Of a stretch of 44,725 bases of DNA, positions 25,991 to 34,816 are shown piece by piece; positions within the stretch are counted from its first letter, which is position 1; each line of letters begins with the position of its first letter. The DNA is taken from the NCBI GenBank assembly GCA_027619225.1, contig JAQCFW010000016.1, positions 1 through 44,725 of the forward strand, written 5' to 3'. A program made the translations under genes and the position numbers. Below the pieces are notes generated by a model. It saw nothing but the letters and a program-made list of their open reading frames with translations. It did no database searches and was not told the DNA's origin. This stretch comes from Bacteroidota bacterium. Its GTDB lineage: Bacteria; Bacteroidota; Bacteroidia; Flavobacteriales_D; Sanyastnellaceae.

Positions 25991-26386
25991 TTACACTTTG
26001 TTTTTGAAAAAGCCGTAACACCCTAACATTGAAGCAGAAATCAACAAAACAAATACAGGCAATGGGGGGCCTCCCTGTCCAAAAAATTCTGCATAAAATC
26101 CATTGAACAATGCCAAGAAAGAAAAAGCAACATACCCCGAAAACACCCTTTTGATATCTACTGAATCCTCAATATTTCTACAACACCACATGATGATTCC
26201 AACTCCAACACTGTGAACAACAATAACCCTAAGCTGTCCGATCAGCAAGCCTTTTACATCATCAGAGATAGCAGAAGACACCCACGAATTAATCACGACA
26301 TCAAAATTTGAAACCATCGCAATTATCGCAAGCCCAATAAGCATATGTATTATTCCTATTAAGGTAAATATTGTTTTAGATGTCAT
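25991..26386 (-). CDS. Small four-segment membrane protein of unknown function
   Basis: A 131-residue protein with four predicted membrane segments (about 5-25, 48-70, 82-102 and 108-126). No family was recognised. A short hydrophilic turn GQGGPPLPVF sits before the last segment, and CC in IMWCCRN is the only Cys pair. It lies directly upstream of the nitroreductase on the same strand, so a two-gene unit is likely; the functional link is unknown. Confidence 0.65.
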   Translation of the reverse strand: MTSKTIFTLIGIIHMLIGLAIIAMVSNFDVVINSWVSSAISDDVKGLLIGQLRVIVVHSVGVGIIMWCCRNIEDSVDIKRVFSGYVAFSFLALFNGFYAEFFGQGGPPLPVFVLLISASMLGCYGFFKNKV

Positions 26387-26567
26387 GGGGTTATTTTTAA
26401 AAGATTAGTTGAATACAATTATACAAAAAAAACAGGACACGATTGAATGTTCTTTTTTGATGAGAAAAATAGGTGTCTAAATCCGAAAAGTTTGAGGAGG
26501 ATTTATAACCTCAAGGTATCAAGAGAGACGGTTCTATTTATCTTAACGCCCAAGAAAAACTTAGGAC

Positions 26568-27860
26568 ATCAACAACACAAAAAAAATAGGATTCTGGGGG
26601 TGTACAGCACTCGTTGTAGGGAACATGATCGGTTCAGGAATCTTTATGTTGCCTGCCGCTCTCGCCGCTTTCGGGGGGATAAGTATCGTGGGATGGATTT
26701 GCGCGTCTTTGGGAGCCGTTTTACTGGCCGTCGTTTTCGGGTATCTGGGAAAGCTTGTCCCCAATGCCAATGGTGGACCCTTTGCCTACACGAAGTTGGG
26801 TATGGGAGACTTTTCTGCATATTTGGTGGCGTGGGGCTATTGGGTTTCAATTTGGTGCGCAAACGCTGCGATTACAGTGGCGGTAGTGGGTTATCTGGCT
26901 GTGTTTTTTCCTGTCTTGGGAGAATCTGCTCTAGCTGCTATCGCTACAGGGTTGGCGATTATTTGGTTCTTTACATGGATTAATTCTAAGGAGATTAAAA
27001 CGGTTGCTCTAGTCCAAATCATGACTACCATTCTTAAAGTGGCACCCATTGTACTTGTCGGGATTTGGGGAATGTTCTATCTTCAATTGGAAAATTTCAC
27101 CCCGTTTAATCGAACTGGAGAAAGTAATTTGTCAGTAATTACAACGACAACCGTATTGACGTTTTTTGCGTTTTTAGGTATGGAAAGTGCCACCATCCCA
27201 AGTGGCAGTGTTCAAGATTCTGCGAGTACCGTCAAAAAAGCGACGATTTATGGGACGATTGTCACCGTCTTTATTTACATCATCAGCTCAGTATCTATTA
27301 TGGGTGTTATCCCCGCTGAAATACTGGCTCAATCGAGTGCTCCTTTTGCAGATGTCGCGGAGATCTTTTGGGGAGGAGCGGCAAAGTATATCGTGGCAGC
27401 AGGCGCTGTTATCGCCACCATGGGAGCTCTCAATGGCTGGATCCTTATGCAGGGTGCTATCCCTATGGCTGCAGCTCAAGCGGGATTGTTCCCGAAGATC
27501 TTCGGGAAGGTCAATAAATCCCATTCTCCGATTTATGGAATTGTCATCTCGAGTTTTATTGTGTCCATTTTTATGCTTTTTAACTACTCAAATAGTCTCG
27601 TTGAAACATTCTCTTACATGATGCAATTGACGACCCTAGCGGTAACGATTCCATTCCTTTTTTCAATCACGAGCTTTGTCATCATTCTGAAGAGAGCTCA
27701 TTCGCGATATTACCAGAAGCTGACGGTGGCAATTTGTGCGTTTGCTTTTACGGTATGGATTATGGTAGGATGCGGATCGGAAGTGCTAATTTCGGGCTTG
27801 AGTTTATTTTTACTAGGATTACCATTCTACTTTTGGATTACAAGAGAAAAAGCTGAATAA
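26568..27860 (+). CDS. APC-family amino acid / organocation permease (start codon irregular)
   Basis: About 430 residues, twelve membrane segments. The first segment carries the APC signature GNMIGSGIFMLPAALA, and the rest fits the AdiC/PotE-like branch of basic amino acid and polyamine antiporters. The first ATG in frame (26625) falls inside this first membrane segment and would delete half of it. Homology clearly continues upstream to KKIGFWGCTALVV, yet the frame back to the stop at 26562-26564 contains no ATG, GTG or TTG. ATC at 26568 is therefore used here as the possible start; a mutated start codon or an error is the alternative. The Rieske gene follows after one base, so the two form an operon. 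Confidence 0.75.
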   Translation: MNNTKKIGFWGCTALVVGNMIGSGIFMLPAALAAFGGISIVGWICASLGAVLLAVVFGYLGKLVPNANGGPFAYTKLGMGDFSAYLVAWGYWVSIWCANAAITVAVVGYLAVFFPVLGESALAAIATGLAIIWFFTWINSKEIKTVALVQIMTTILKVAPIVLVGIWGMFYLQLENFTPFNRTGESNLSVITTTTVLTFFAFLGMESATIPSGSVQDSASTVKKATIYGTIVTVFIYIISSVSIMGVIPAEILAQSSAPFADVAEIFWGGAAKYIVAAGAVIATMGALNGWILMQGAIPMAAAQAGLFPKIFGKVNKSHSPIYGIVISSFIVSIFMLFNYSNSLVETFSYMMQLTTLAVTIPFLFSITSFVIILKRAHSRYYQKLTVAICAFAFTVWIMVGCGSEVLISGLSLFLLGLPFYFWITREKAE

Positions 27861-27861
27861 C

Positions 27862-28950
27862 ATGGAGAAGTTTTTCGTAGACCCAGATATTACACAAGCA
27901 GAAACGCTGCCTCCTATATTTTATAAAAGTCAGGAGATATTTGAGAGGTTAAAGGAGACTGTTTTTTTGAAAACATGGCAATGGGTTGGAGATTCTGCGA
28001 GCACCGTTCCACTCGATGAGACGGTTCACCCCTTCGTGATGTTGCCGGATTTTTTACACGAGCCCTTGCTCCTCGTGCGAGATAAGGAAAGTGAAGTAAA
28101 ATGCCTGAGCAACGTATGTACACACCGCGGCAATCTTGTGGCTAGTAACCCTGGGAAAATGAAGAGTCTCACGTGCATGTATCACGGACGACAATTTGAT
28201 TTGGCAGGAAATTTTAAACACATGCCCGAGTTCTCTCAGGCAAAGAACTTCCCCAGACCATGTGAGGGGTTGCGTGAGTTCTCTATAAAAGATCTGTGTG
28301 GACATTTATTCGTCTCTCTGGACCCCTCTTTCGATTTCTCAGAAGTTCTCGACAAGATGAACGAACGCATCGGACATCTTCCTCTAGAATCGTTCAAACG
28401 TAACGATGTACTTAGCAAAGAATACATCGTAAACTGCCATTGGGCCCTCTATTGTGACAACTACCTCGAAGGTTTTCACATCCCGTTCGTGCACGCAGAT
28501 CTCAACAGTGTTCTAGACTACGGGAACTATAAAACCGAGCTCTACCCCCACATGAATCTGCAGATAGGATACACCGATGGTGGAACTGAAATATTCGATC
28601 TGCCAGAAGGTCATCCAGATCACGGAAAGGAAGTCGCAGCGTATTACTATTGGGTTTTCCCCAACATGATGTTCAACTTCTACCCTTGGGGACTCTCTAT
28701 CAACATCGTAAAGCCTCTAAGTTTAAATAAAACCAAGGTCAGTTTTATAACCTACGTTTACGACGAGACGAAGCTCGATATGGGAGCGGGATCTCTTTTA
28801 GACAAAGTAGAGAGGGAGGATGAATTCGTTGTGGAAAGTGTACATCAGGGACTCCAATCGAGGTTCTATCCCTCTGGTCGCTTCTCCCCTACCAAGGAAC
28901 AAGGTGTCCACCATTTCCATGGTTTGCTCGCAAAGTATGTAAATGAATAG
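27862..28950 (+). CDS. Rieske [2Fe-2S] non-heme iron oxygenase alpha subunit
   Basis: A 362-residue oxygenase. The Rieske cluster ligands are C86-x-H88 and C105-x2-H108 (VCTHRGN and TCMYHGR). The catalytic domain has CDNYLEGFHIPFVHADL with H206 and H211, the two His of the 2-His-1-carboxylate iron site. Overall it resembles the choline/carnitine/stachydrine monooxygenase branch rather than classical aromatic dioxygenases, but the substrate is not proven. No reductase gene is adjacent; electrons must come from elsewhere. It begins one base after the stop of the permease, which suggests uptake and oxidation of the same nitrogenous compound. Confidence 0.88.
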   Translation: MEKFFVDPDITQAETLPPIFYKSQEIFERLKETVFLKTWQWVGDSASTVPLDETVHPFVMLPDFLHEPLLLVRDKESEVKCLSNVCTHRGNLVASNPGKMKSLTCMYHGRQFDLAGNFKHMPEFSQAKNFPRPCEGLREFSIKDLCGHLFVSLDPSFDFSEVLDKMNERIGHLPLESFKRNDVLSKEYIVNCHWALYCDNYLEGFHIPFVHADLNSVLDYGNYKTELYPHMNLQIGYTDGGTEIFDLPEGHPDHGKEVAAYYYWVFPNMMFNFYPWGLSINIVKPLSLNKTKVSFITYVYDETKLDMGAGSLLDKVEREDEFVVESVHQGLQSRFYPSGRFSPTKEQGVHHFHGLLAKYVNE

Positions 28951-28996
28951 CTAAGCAGAGCTATGCGTGGTAAAAATAATTGACAACAAGAATTCA

Positions 28997-29710
28997 ATGA
29001 AACACACATATAAAATAGAAGGAATGACTTGCAACAATTGCAAAGCTTCAGTAGAGAAATATCTAAACGACCTGCCACACATATCTCATGTTTCTATTGA
29101 TCTTGAAAAAGGAGAAGCAGAAGTTACAATGGATAAGCATATTTCATCTGATGAGCTGCAAAATGCATTGCCAGAAAAATATACCGTGTCAGCTCCTACC
29201 TCATTGACGTCATCTACGATCCCTTCAGAGAAAACCAAACTACAGCAATTAAAACCGCTGTTATTAATCCTGTTTTACATCACATCAGCGGGTGCATTGC
29301 TTCATTACAAAGACTGGTCTTGGAGCGAATTCATGCTGGATTTCATGGGACTCTTCTACATCGTATTTGGCTTCTTTAAAATGCTGGATTTAAAGGGATT
29401 CCCAGAATCTTTTAAAATGTATGATCCATTGGCAAAACGTCTTCCCATCTACGGCTGGATTTATCCATTTTTAGAAACGGCATTGGGCATTATGTTCTTG
29501 ATGCGTTATGAAGTGAACATTGCGTTGATCATGACACTTGTGGTTTTGGGAATCACCACCATCGGTGTCTCAAAAACATTGCTGGATAAAAAATCTATTC
29601 GCTGTGCTTGTCTAGGAACAGCCTTGAAATTACCAATGACAGAAGCTACTTTGATTGAAAACACGCTTATGATTACAATGGCAGCACTGATGCTGTTCGA
29701 AATCTTTTAA
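28997..29710 (+). CDS. Heavy-metal-associated domain fused to MauE-like membrane domain
   Basis: A 237-residue protein. ATG at 28997 is chosen; a GTG 30 bases upstream extends it only by an unconserved tail. Residues 1-70 form an HMA domain with the metal site GMTCNNCKASVE. After a linker come about four membrane segments of the DoxX/MauE type, including SFKMYDPLAKRLPIYGW and a Cys pair in IRCACLGTALKLP. Such fusions are found in Bacteroidota and are thought to handle copper or membrane redox metals; the function is inferred. Its 3' end overlaps the convergent next gene by 38 bases. Confidence 0.82.
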   Translation: MKHTYKIEGMTCNNCKASVEKYLNDLPHISHVSIDLEKGEAEVTMDKHISSDELQNALPEKYTVSAPTSLTSSTIPSEKTKLQQLKPLLLILFYITSAGALLHYKDWSWSEFMLDFMGLFYIVFGFFKMLDLKGFPESFKMYDPLAKRLPIYGWIYPFLETALGIMFLMRYEVNIALIMTLVVLGITTIGVSKTLLDKKSIRCACLGTALKLPMTEATLIENTLMITMAALMLFEIF

Positions 29711-30413
29711 ACACGCCATGAAAGCCATACACCTGAATCAGGATGGAGAGGATTAAAGAAAGGACGATCGTTTTTTGGGAGATTACATGAATCATCAAAT
29801 CTGTCTCCGAATAGTCAGAGTTTGGAGTGATGCGTGGGCCCAAAAATATGATGTATAAGTACACCAGAAGAACGATGCAAAACAACATGTACCCCAGGGC
29901 GTATCTGTTGCTCATAAAATTCGAATGATACACGGTGAGGCTGTGAAGGATACTTAAAATAAATAGCACTAAAAAAGCATAATTTGCAAAGAAAACGTGT
30001 GAATCGAAATGCAAATCGTACGGGACGATGCCTACACCTGCAAACAACGCACCTGCAACGAGCCCCACAGGCTGTGAGAAGCGTGCAAACTTGATGGACT
30101 TCTCCGAATCCCCTGTGGCTTTAAAGATGTCTTTAAACCTCATATAAAACAGAACGAGAGTAGCTCCAACTAAGACCAAGCTTGCATTAAAAATGATTGA
30201 TGAGGCGGTGTTTATTTCACCAGAACTTGTCTCCAATCCACCAAGCCCACTCAAAAAATTGTGGGACAAAGAATACATGTCTGATTTGAAGTCAATGTGT
30301 TCTATTTCAGAGCCAGGAAATAAAAAGGCCGCCAGCAGGAAACAGATAAAAAATACAGAAATAGAAATAATCGGAAATCGCACCAGTCCGAAATAAATTC
30401 TCGTGTTGATCAT
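29673..30413 (-). CDS. DUF998-like (Frag1/DRAM/Sfk1-type) membrane protein
   Basis: A 246-residue protein with six or seven membrane segments. The start is placed at the ATG at 30413-30411 because the first membrane segment begins shortly after; the frame extends further up into the next gene. Motifs SDMYSLSHNFLSGLGG and DLHFDSHVFFANYAFL recall the DUF998 family. Function is not known. It lies 28 bases after the sugar dehydrogenase gene on the same strand and overlaps the convergent HMA-MauE gene at the 3' end. Confidence 0.65.
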   Translation of the reverse strand: MINTRIYFGLVRFPIISISVFFICFLLAAFLFPGSEIEHIDFKSDMYSLSHNFLSGLGGLETSSGEINTASSIIFNASLVLVGATLVLFYMRFKDIFKATGDSEKSIKFARFSQPVGLVAGALFAGVGIVPYDLHFDSHVFFANYAFLVLFILSILHSLTVYHSNFMSNRYALGYMLFCIVLLVYLYIIFLGPRITPNSDYSETDLMIHVISQKTIVLSLILSILIQVYGFHGVFKRFRTASVLPL

Positions 30414-30441
30414 AGGGTAAAGGTATTTGAAGTGGATAAAT

Positions 30442-31881
30442 CTACACCGGCACAATCCGATAGATCCTGCCAGGTTCTTCCACTCCGAAATAAATAAAGC
30501 CATCTGCACCCTGTTCTATGCTTCTCATTCTTCCAATATTTGGGAAAAGCTTTTCTTGTTTAATCAATTGGTCGTTCTCATCAAAAACATCTCTGTGTAG
30601 ATAATTGAACTTCAAAGAGCCAGACAGAGTATTTCCTTTCCAAGCGGGGTATTTGTCACTCGTTACGAATTCCATTCCACAGGTCGCAATCGATGGGACC
30701 CAATATCGAATCGGCTGCTCCATGCCTTCTTGATGCGTTAAATCTGTAATCTTCGTGCCTATATAATTAATCCCATAGGTAATAATGGGCCAACCATAAT
30801 TTTTCCCTGCTTCTACGAGATTTACTTCATCTCCACCTTTGGGACCGTGTTCGTTGTCGTAGATTTTATCTGTCACAGGATTGTAGCACAGACCTTGTGG
30901 ATTTCTATGTCCATAAGAATAAATGGATTTTCTCGCTTCCGGTGTATTGTAAAATGGATTGTCAACAGGCACCGTTCCATCATCGTGTAAACGGTGAATT
31001 TTCCCCAAATCATTGTCAAGAAATTGAGGGTGATCGTCCCGTCTCCCCCGCTCTCCTACTGCCACAAATAAAAAGCCATCGTTGTCGAATATCATCCGAC
31101 ATCCGTAGTGGTGATTCGTATTCACATACGGCTCTGCAACAAAAATATCTTTACCATTGACAATCTCATTGTTTTCTAACACTCCCGAAAAAACAGCTGT
31201 CGTAGCGTAACCATCGTCATCGGGCTTGGGCTTAGAATAGGAAAGGTACATGCGTTGGTTGTTCTGGAAATCCGGATGCAAGATGACATCCATCAGCCCC
31301 CCTTGACCTTTATATTTCACAGGAGGCAATCCCGTGATCTCTTGAATTACATCAGATTGTTTGGCAAAAAGCTTCCCCGATTTATCTGTATAAAATAATC
31401 TACCATCATTACTCTGTGTAATCGCCCAAGGCGAATCTGCATTTTCAGCTACCAATTCCAATTTTAATTGCATTCCTTCAGACACAAAAACCACATCTTC
31501 ATTTACCCCACTGTTGAATTCCTCCGATTTTTTATCCTCTATAGCTGCCAAAATATAATCAACCAATTCATACACTTGCTTGTCAGAGATCACTTCCCCA
31601 TAAGCGGGCATCCCATCCTCTTCAGCTCCATTTTTCACCACATCGAACATCTCAATTCTCGTACTGCCATACACCCATTTCTCTCTGTCCACAAACTCCT
31701 TCACTTGCTTCCCATGACAAGAAGCACAGTAGTTTCCATAGTACTTTTCAGCTTCCCCCATGTTTTCTTCGAAGACGGATGCCTTGGTTTTATTGAAAGA
31801 ACTCATCGAGCATTTGTTCCATGTGAAAGACACGCCCAGGAGCAGCAAGATGGCACAAAAGGTGGATATGATTTTTTTCAT
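30442..31881 (-). CDS. PQQ-dependent sugar dehydrogenase with N-terminal cytochrome c domain
   Basis: A 479-residue periplasmic protein (signal-like MKKIISTFCAILLLLGVSF). Residues 40-125 are a class I cytochrome c domain with heme site C52-A-S-C55-H56 and a likely Met ligand in EDGMPAYGE. The rest is a six-bladed beta-propeller of the soluble aldose sugar dehydrogenase family (SPWAITQSNDGRLFYTDKSG, GGLMDVILHPDFQ, GYRNPQGL-type sequence YGHRNPQGLCYNP, NEHGPKGGDEVN). It oxidises aldoses and passes electrons directly to its fused heme. Start at 31881 fits the signal peptide. No PQQ synthesis genes are nearby. The two domains are usually separate in model bacteria. Confidence 0.9.
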   Translation of the reverse strand: MKKIISTFCAILLLLGVSFTWNKCSMSSFNKTKASVFEENMGEAEKYYGNYCASCHGKQVKEFVDREKWVYGSTRIEMFDVVKNGAEEDGMPAYGEVISDKQVYELVDYILAAIEDKKSEEFNSGVNEDVVFVSEGMQLKLELVAENADSPWAITQSNDGRLFYTDKSGKLFAKQSDVIQEITGLPPVKYKGQGGLMDVILHPDFQNNQRMYLSYSKPKPDDDGYATTAVFSGVLENNEIVNGKDIFVAEPYVNTNHHYGCRMIFDNDGFLFVAVGERGRRDDHPQFLDNDLGKIHRLHDDGTVPVDNPFYNTPEARKSIYSYGHRNPQGLCYNPVTDKIYDNEHGPKGGDEVNLVEAGKNYGWPIITYGINYIGTKITDLTHQEGMEQPIRYWVPSIATCGMEFVTSDKYPAWKGNTLSGSLKFNYLHRDVFDENDQLIKQEKLFPNIGRMRSIEQGADGFIYFGVEEPGRIYRIVPV

Positions 31882-32006
31882 GGTGGAGGGGTCACTTTTA
31901 GAAGTAAAAATGCAATATCGCAATGTTTAATAGATTTTTCAAGATGAAGATATTTAAAGGTACTTCACATGTAGGCATGGGTATGTCTGTCTTGAGTTAA
32001 ATTGAA

Positions 32007-32459
32007 TTAAAACACTGGTTCAATAATTATCTCTGTTAAAACAGAATGTGCAATAAAACATTCCGAGTGCGCAAGGTGGTGCATTTTATTGATACTATTT
32101 TCATCAGGCATCTTATCTCCTGTAAAAGTAATTTTCGGTCTTAAATAAAGCTTTGTCACCGCCATTTTAGATTGTTCATTTTTCTCTAATATCGCTACAG
32201 CGTTATCCTCGTACCTGGATAGGGTGTATTTTTTTTTTGAGGCTATCGCAAGAAAAGTGAGCATGTGACAACTTGCCAAAGAAGCTGCAAAAGCATCTTC
32301 AGGGTTTACCAATTCTTTGTTACCAAAATATTCAGCAGCAGCGGATGCCTGAACAACTACTCCCCCTTCGAATTTCCAACTGTGGGTACGACCATACGTT
32401 TTATAAGAAAAATCTTCTGACTCGTTTTTCCAACTTAAATTAACTTTATGTTCCGACAT
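32007..32459 (-). CDS. OsmC family peroxiredoxin-like protein
   Basis: A 150-residue cytoplasmic protein. OsmC/Ohr proteins reduce organic peroxides with two Cys; the first is in SLASCHMLTFLAI, and the second appears in HSECFIAHSVL near the C-terminus. The start region EDFSYKTYGRTHSWKFEGG and NPEDAFAASLASCHM fit OsmC more than Ohr. The WD40 gene precedes it on the same strand with only 2 bases between, so the pair is probably co-transcribed. Confidence 0.9.
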   Translation of the reverse strand: MSEHKVNLSWKNESEDFSYKTYGRTHSWKFEGGVVVQASAAAEYFGNKELVNPEDAFAASLASCHMLTFLAIASKKKYTLSRYEDNAVAILEKNEQSKMAVTKLYLRPKITFTGDKMPDENSINKMHHLAHSECFIAHSVLTEIIIEPVF

Positions 32460-32461
32460 GC

Positions 32462-33391
32462 TTATTTATTTTTATGCTTTCTATCAATCACATCCCTGAC
32501 CATTATCATTTTATCATCACCCACAGAAACCAAATAATTGTGATAGGTGCTCCAAAGTAATTTGTTTACAGAGTGTGTATGCCCCTCAAATTTTGATTTC
32601 GTGATGCGCTTCAACAATTCATATGTTTTTGCATCCCAAATCTTGATTGTTTTATCACGGCTGGCAGTGGCAAATAAAGTCGCATCCGGATTAAATACAA
32701 TATCGTAAATCGCCCAATTATGTGCCGGAATGGACTTAACTAATTCATAACTTCCGACTTTCCAAACATTCAAATGAGCATCTTTCCCGCCTGTTAAAAG
32801 GAATTTACCATCCGGACTGTAACGGACAACATATGCTGCAGATTGATGTGCAATAAAATCTTTTTTATGATCTAATGTCTGGAGGTCAAATACCAGCACC
32901 TTGTGATCCCCTAGTGCAACAGCTATCTCGGATGTCGTGTAATTAAAATCAATGTTCCGTACTTTCTCTTTGGAAAGCTTTTTGATTTTTATCATCGACA
33001 AAGTATCAAGAGAACAAACAGCAAAATTTCCATCCCCACTGGCGGTATAAAAGCAATTGGTTTTTAATGAGTATTTTATATCAAAAATGGGGGCCGCATG
33101 ATGTTGCAGGATTTTGATTTCTTCTTTTTTATCCAAATCAAGTATAAGAACACTTCCTTTTGTTGTTCCTGCGAGCAACAATTGTTTTTCAGGAATATGA
33201 CAAATTGCATAAACAGGTGAAGGCAACGATGCCGCAAATTTTTCAGCCTGCAGGGTTTTTAAATTCCACAGTGCAATAAACTTATCACTGCCACCAGTAA
33301 AAACAGTGTGTGTAGAGATGCCTTGATCCATGGCATATATACAACCGGTGTGACCTTCAAGTGCAGCGATATTTTTTACTTCAATTCCCAT
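32462..33391 (-). CDS. Seven-bladed WD40 repeat protein
   Basis: A 309-residue soluble protein without signal peptide. It shows about seven WD40 repeats, for example LEGHTGCIYAMDQ to KFIALWNLKT, SPDGKFLLTGGKDAHLNVWK and ATASRDKTIKIWDAKTY, enough for one closed propeller. No extra domain is present. Such short WD40 proteins are common in Flavobacteriia and their partners are unknown; it probably acts as a binding scaffold in the cytoplasm. The ATG at 33391 is preferred over an in-frame GTG at 33403. It is the first gene of a unit with osmC. Confidence 0.88.
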   Translation of the reverse strand: MGIEVKNIAALEGHTGCIYAMDQGISTHTVFTGGSDKFIALWNLKTLQAEKFAASLPSPVYAICHIPEKQLLLAGTTKGSVLILDLDKKEEIKILQHHAAPIFDIKYSLKTNCFYTASGDGNFAVCSLDTLSMIKIKKLSKEKVRNIDFNYTTSEIAVALGDHKVLVFDLQTLDHKKDFIAHQSAAYVVRYSPDGKFLLTGGKDAHLNVWKVGSYELVKSIPAHNWAIYDIVFNPDATLFATASRDKTIKIWDAKTYELLKRITKSKFEGHTHSVNKLLWSTYHNYLVSVGDDKMIMVRDVIDRKHKNK

Positions 33392-33785
33392 TTGTTTTAA
33401 CACCTGAATTTAATTGGGATTTGTTACAATTAAAGACTGTGGTAGCAGGCCTGGCAAGTACTGCCCTTATTTTCATTGTCTAATAGTTTTAACAATAGAT
33501 GTCTGGTGATCAAAAAACCTACAGAACAAAAGTATGCATTGTTCAGTAATCTATACAAAAAAGCATGTTTTAATTTATACTAAAAGGTATATTAAGCGCT
33601 GATGTTTAAGATGTCTGTAGATGGATTCGGAAAGAAGTTGAAGGCTGCTGAGGTGCATTCCAAGGCATAGTAAGATATGGGGTGCAGAGTCCAAATACTG
33701 GTTTCTGAGTCCGAAGGAATGTTGCCGAACCACACAATATCTTATATCCAAGATCGTTAACACTTAAATAAAAAACTTTGACTGA
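33392..33785. other. Intergenic region with possible folded segment
   Basis: No gene was recognised in 394 bases. Between 33671 and 33744 an 8-bp inverted repeat (TAAGATAT / ATATCTTA) encloses two copies of GAGTCC (33687-33692 and 33707-33712), and CATTCC near 33655 can pair with GGAATG near 33716. This could be a folded RNA or a decayed recombination site upstream of the orphan lipoprotein gene. No tRNA features are present. Confidence 0.4.
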
Positions 33786-34736
33786 ATGAAACATCTAACA
33801 ATCATCTTCACACTTATTGTTGCGACACTGTTTTTAGTCTGCAACACATCATCAGTTGACAAAAGCCAAATGGTAAATCCCTTGCTTGGCGACATAAGTT
33901 ATGAGAGTAAGTTTGGACATAAACCTGACGCAACGACGGACAACAATCTTAGAATTAGAACCCATCTTGAGTATGTAGAAAGTTTACTGAGAAGTAAAGA
34001 TGTCTCAAAGCTTTCGAATGACCTAAAAACAAAACGAAATCAGCTGTTAAACCTGCTTCACGAGTATTGGACAAATGGGGTGTTTCCGAAAAATTACGAC
34101 TATCCTGATCAAAGAAAAACTTGCTTCATAGACAAAGATGGGGCTATTTGTGCCGTTGGTTATTTGTTAGAGCAAACCACAAGCAGACAAGTCGCAGATG
34201 GCATAAATAGAACACATAAATACGAAGAGCTTTTAGCAATGAATAACTCAACCGTTGACAATTGGATTTTGACAAGCGGACTAACAAAAGAAGAGTGTGC
34301 AATGATACAGCCTACTTATGGACCATCACCGGTTTATACCAACAATCACATTGCGCCTGCATATGGTATTTCATCTTCTATAATTGGCGGAATAAATCTT
34401 TCACTTAACACAATAAACGGAATACAAATTGGCAATGGGAGAGTAAACAAGACAGTTCCAATTGTTGGACTTATAACGGGCGCTGGACAAATTGCATTAG
34501 GCTCTGCCATGTTTCCGGAAGAAATCATTGATTGGGGAACAACCTACACAAACGAAAGTCAAAAAACACTTTCAATGGTAAACATTGGACTTGGGACAAC
34601 AACCATGATTTTGAGTGCTTGGAATTTAATTTCTAATCGCCAGCCCAAATACAAATCAACCACATGGAATATTTACAGTTTTCCAACGCAGGACAACAAT
34701 ACAGGAATGGCGTTCAGCTTGGCACACAAGTTTTAA
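33786..34736 (+). CDS. Lipoprotein of unknown function with a conserved CAVGYLLE-type domain
   Basis: A 316-residue protein with a lipoprotein signal (lipobox FLVC, Cys19). The middle part (about 85-185) has the recurring Bacteroidota pattern LLHEYWTNGVFPKN, RKTCFIDKDGAICAVGYLLE and GLTKEECAMIQPTY. I know this pattern only as conserved hypothetical. The C-terminal part (200-316) has two or three hydrophobic Gly-rich stretches (GISSSIIGGINLSLN, VGLITGAGQIALG, SMVNIGLGTTTMI), so it may sit at or in the outer membrane. It stands alone, and an attC-like hairpin follows its stop, which suggests it is a mobile cassette. Confidence 0.7.
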   Translation: MKHLTIIFTLIVATLFLVCNTSSVDKSQMVNPLLGDISYESKFGHKPDATTDNNLRIRTHLEYVESLLRSKDVSKLSNDLKTKRNQLLNLLHEYWTNGVFPKNYDYPDQRKTCFIDKDGAICAVGYLLEQTTSRQVADGINRTHKYEELLAMNNSTVDNWILTSGLTKEECAMIQPTYGPSPVYTNNHIAPAYGISSSIIGGINLSLNTINGIQIGNGRVNKTVPIVGLITGAGQIALGSAMFPEEIIDWGTTYTNESQKTLSMVNIGLGTTTMILSAWNLISNRQPKYKSTTWNIYSFPTQDNNTGMAFSLAHKF

Positions 34737-34743
34737 AAGCCGC

Positions 34744-34816
34744 TAACATTGTACTCAATCGCTGTAATTTAAAATCTTGTTTCTAATTTTGAGACTCAAT
34801 TGAGTGGGTTATGTTA
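34744..34816 (+). repeat. attC-like imperfect hairpin after the orphan gene
   Basis: Two paired boxes separated by unequal spacers: TAACAT (34744-34749) with ATGTTA (34811-34816), and ACTCAAT (34753-34759) with ATTGAGT (34799-34805); the loop is 39 bases. The spacers are 3 and 5 bases. This is the geometry of integron attC sites, but the core GTTRRRY sequence is not matched, so the identification is weak. A palindrome ACTCAATTGAGT occupies 34794-34805. Confidence 0.35.

Noticed and set aside
26447-26983. 178-aa frame with an ATG overlapping the permease start
   Set aside because: Its translation is Arg/Cys-rich and shadows the permease in another frame. A frameshift joining its start to the permease was considered, but its N-terminus does not resemble APC permeases.
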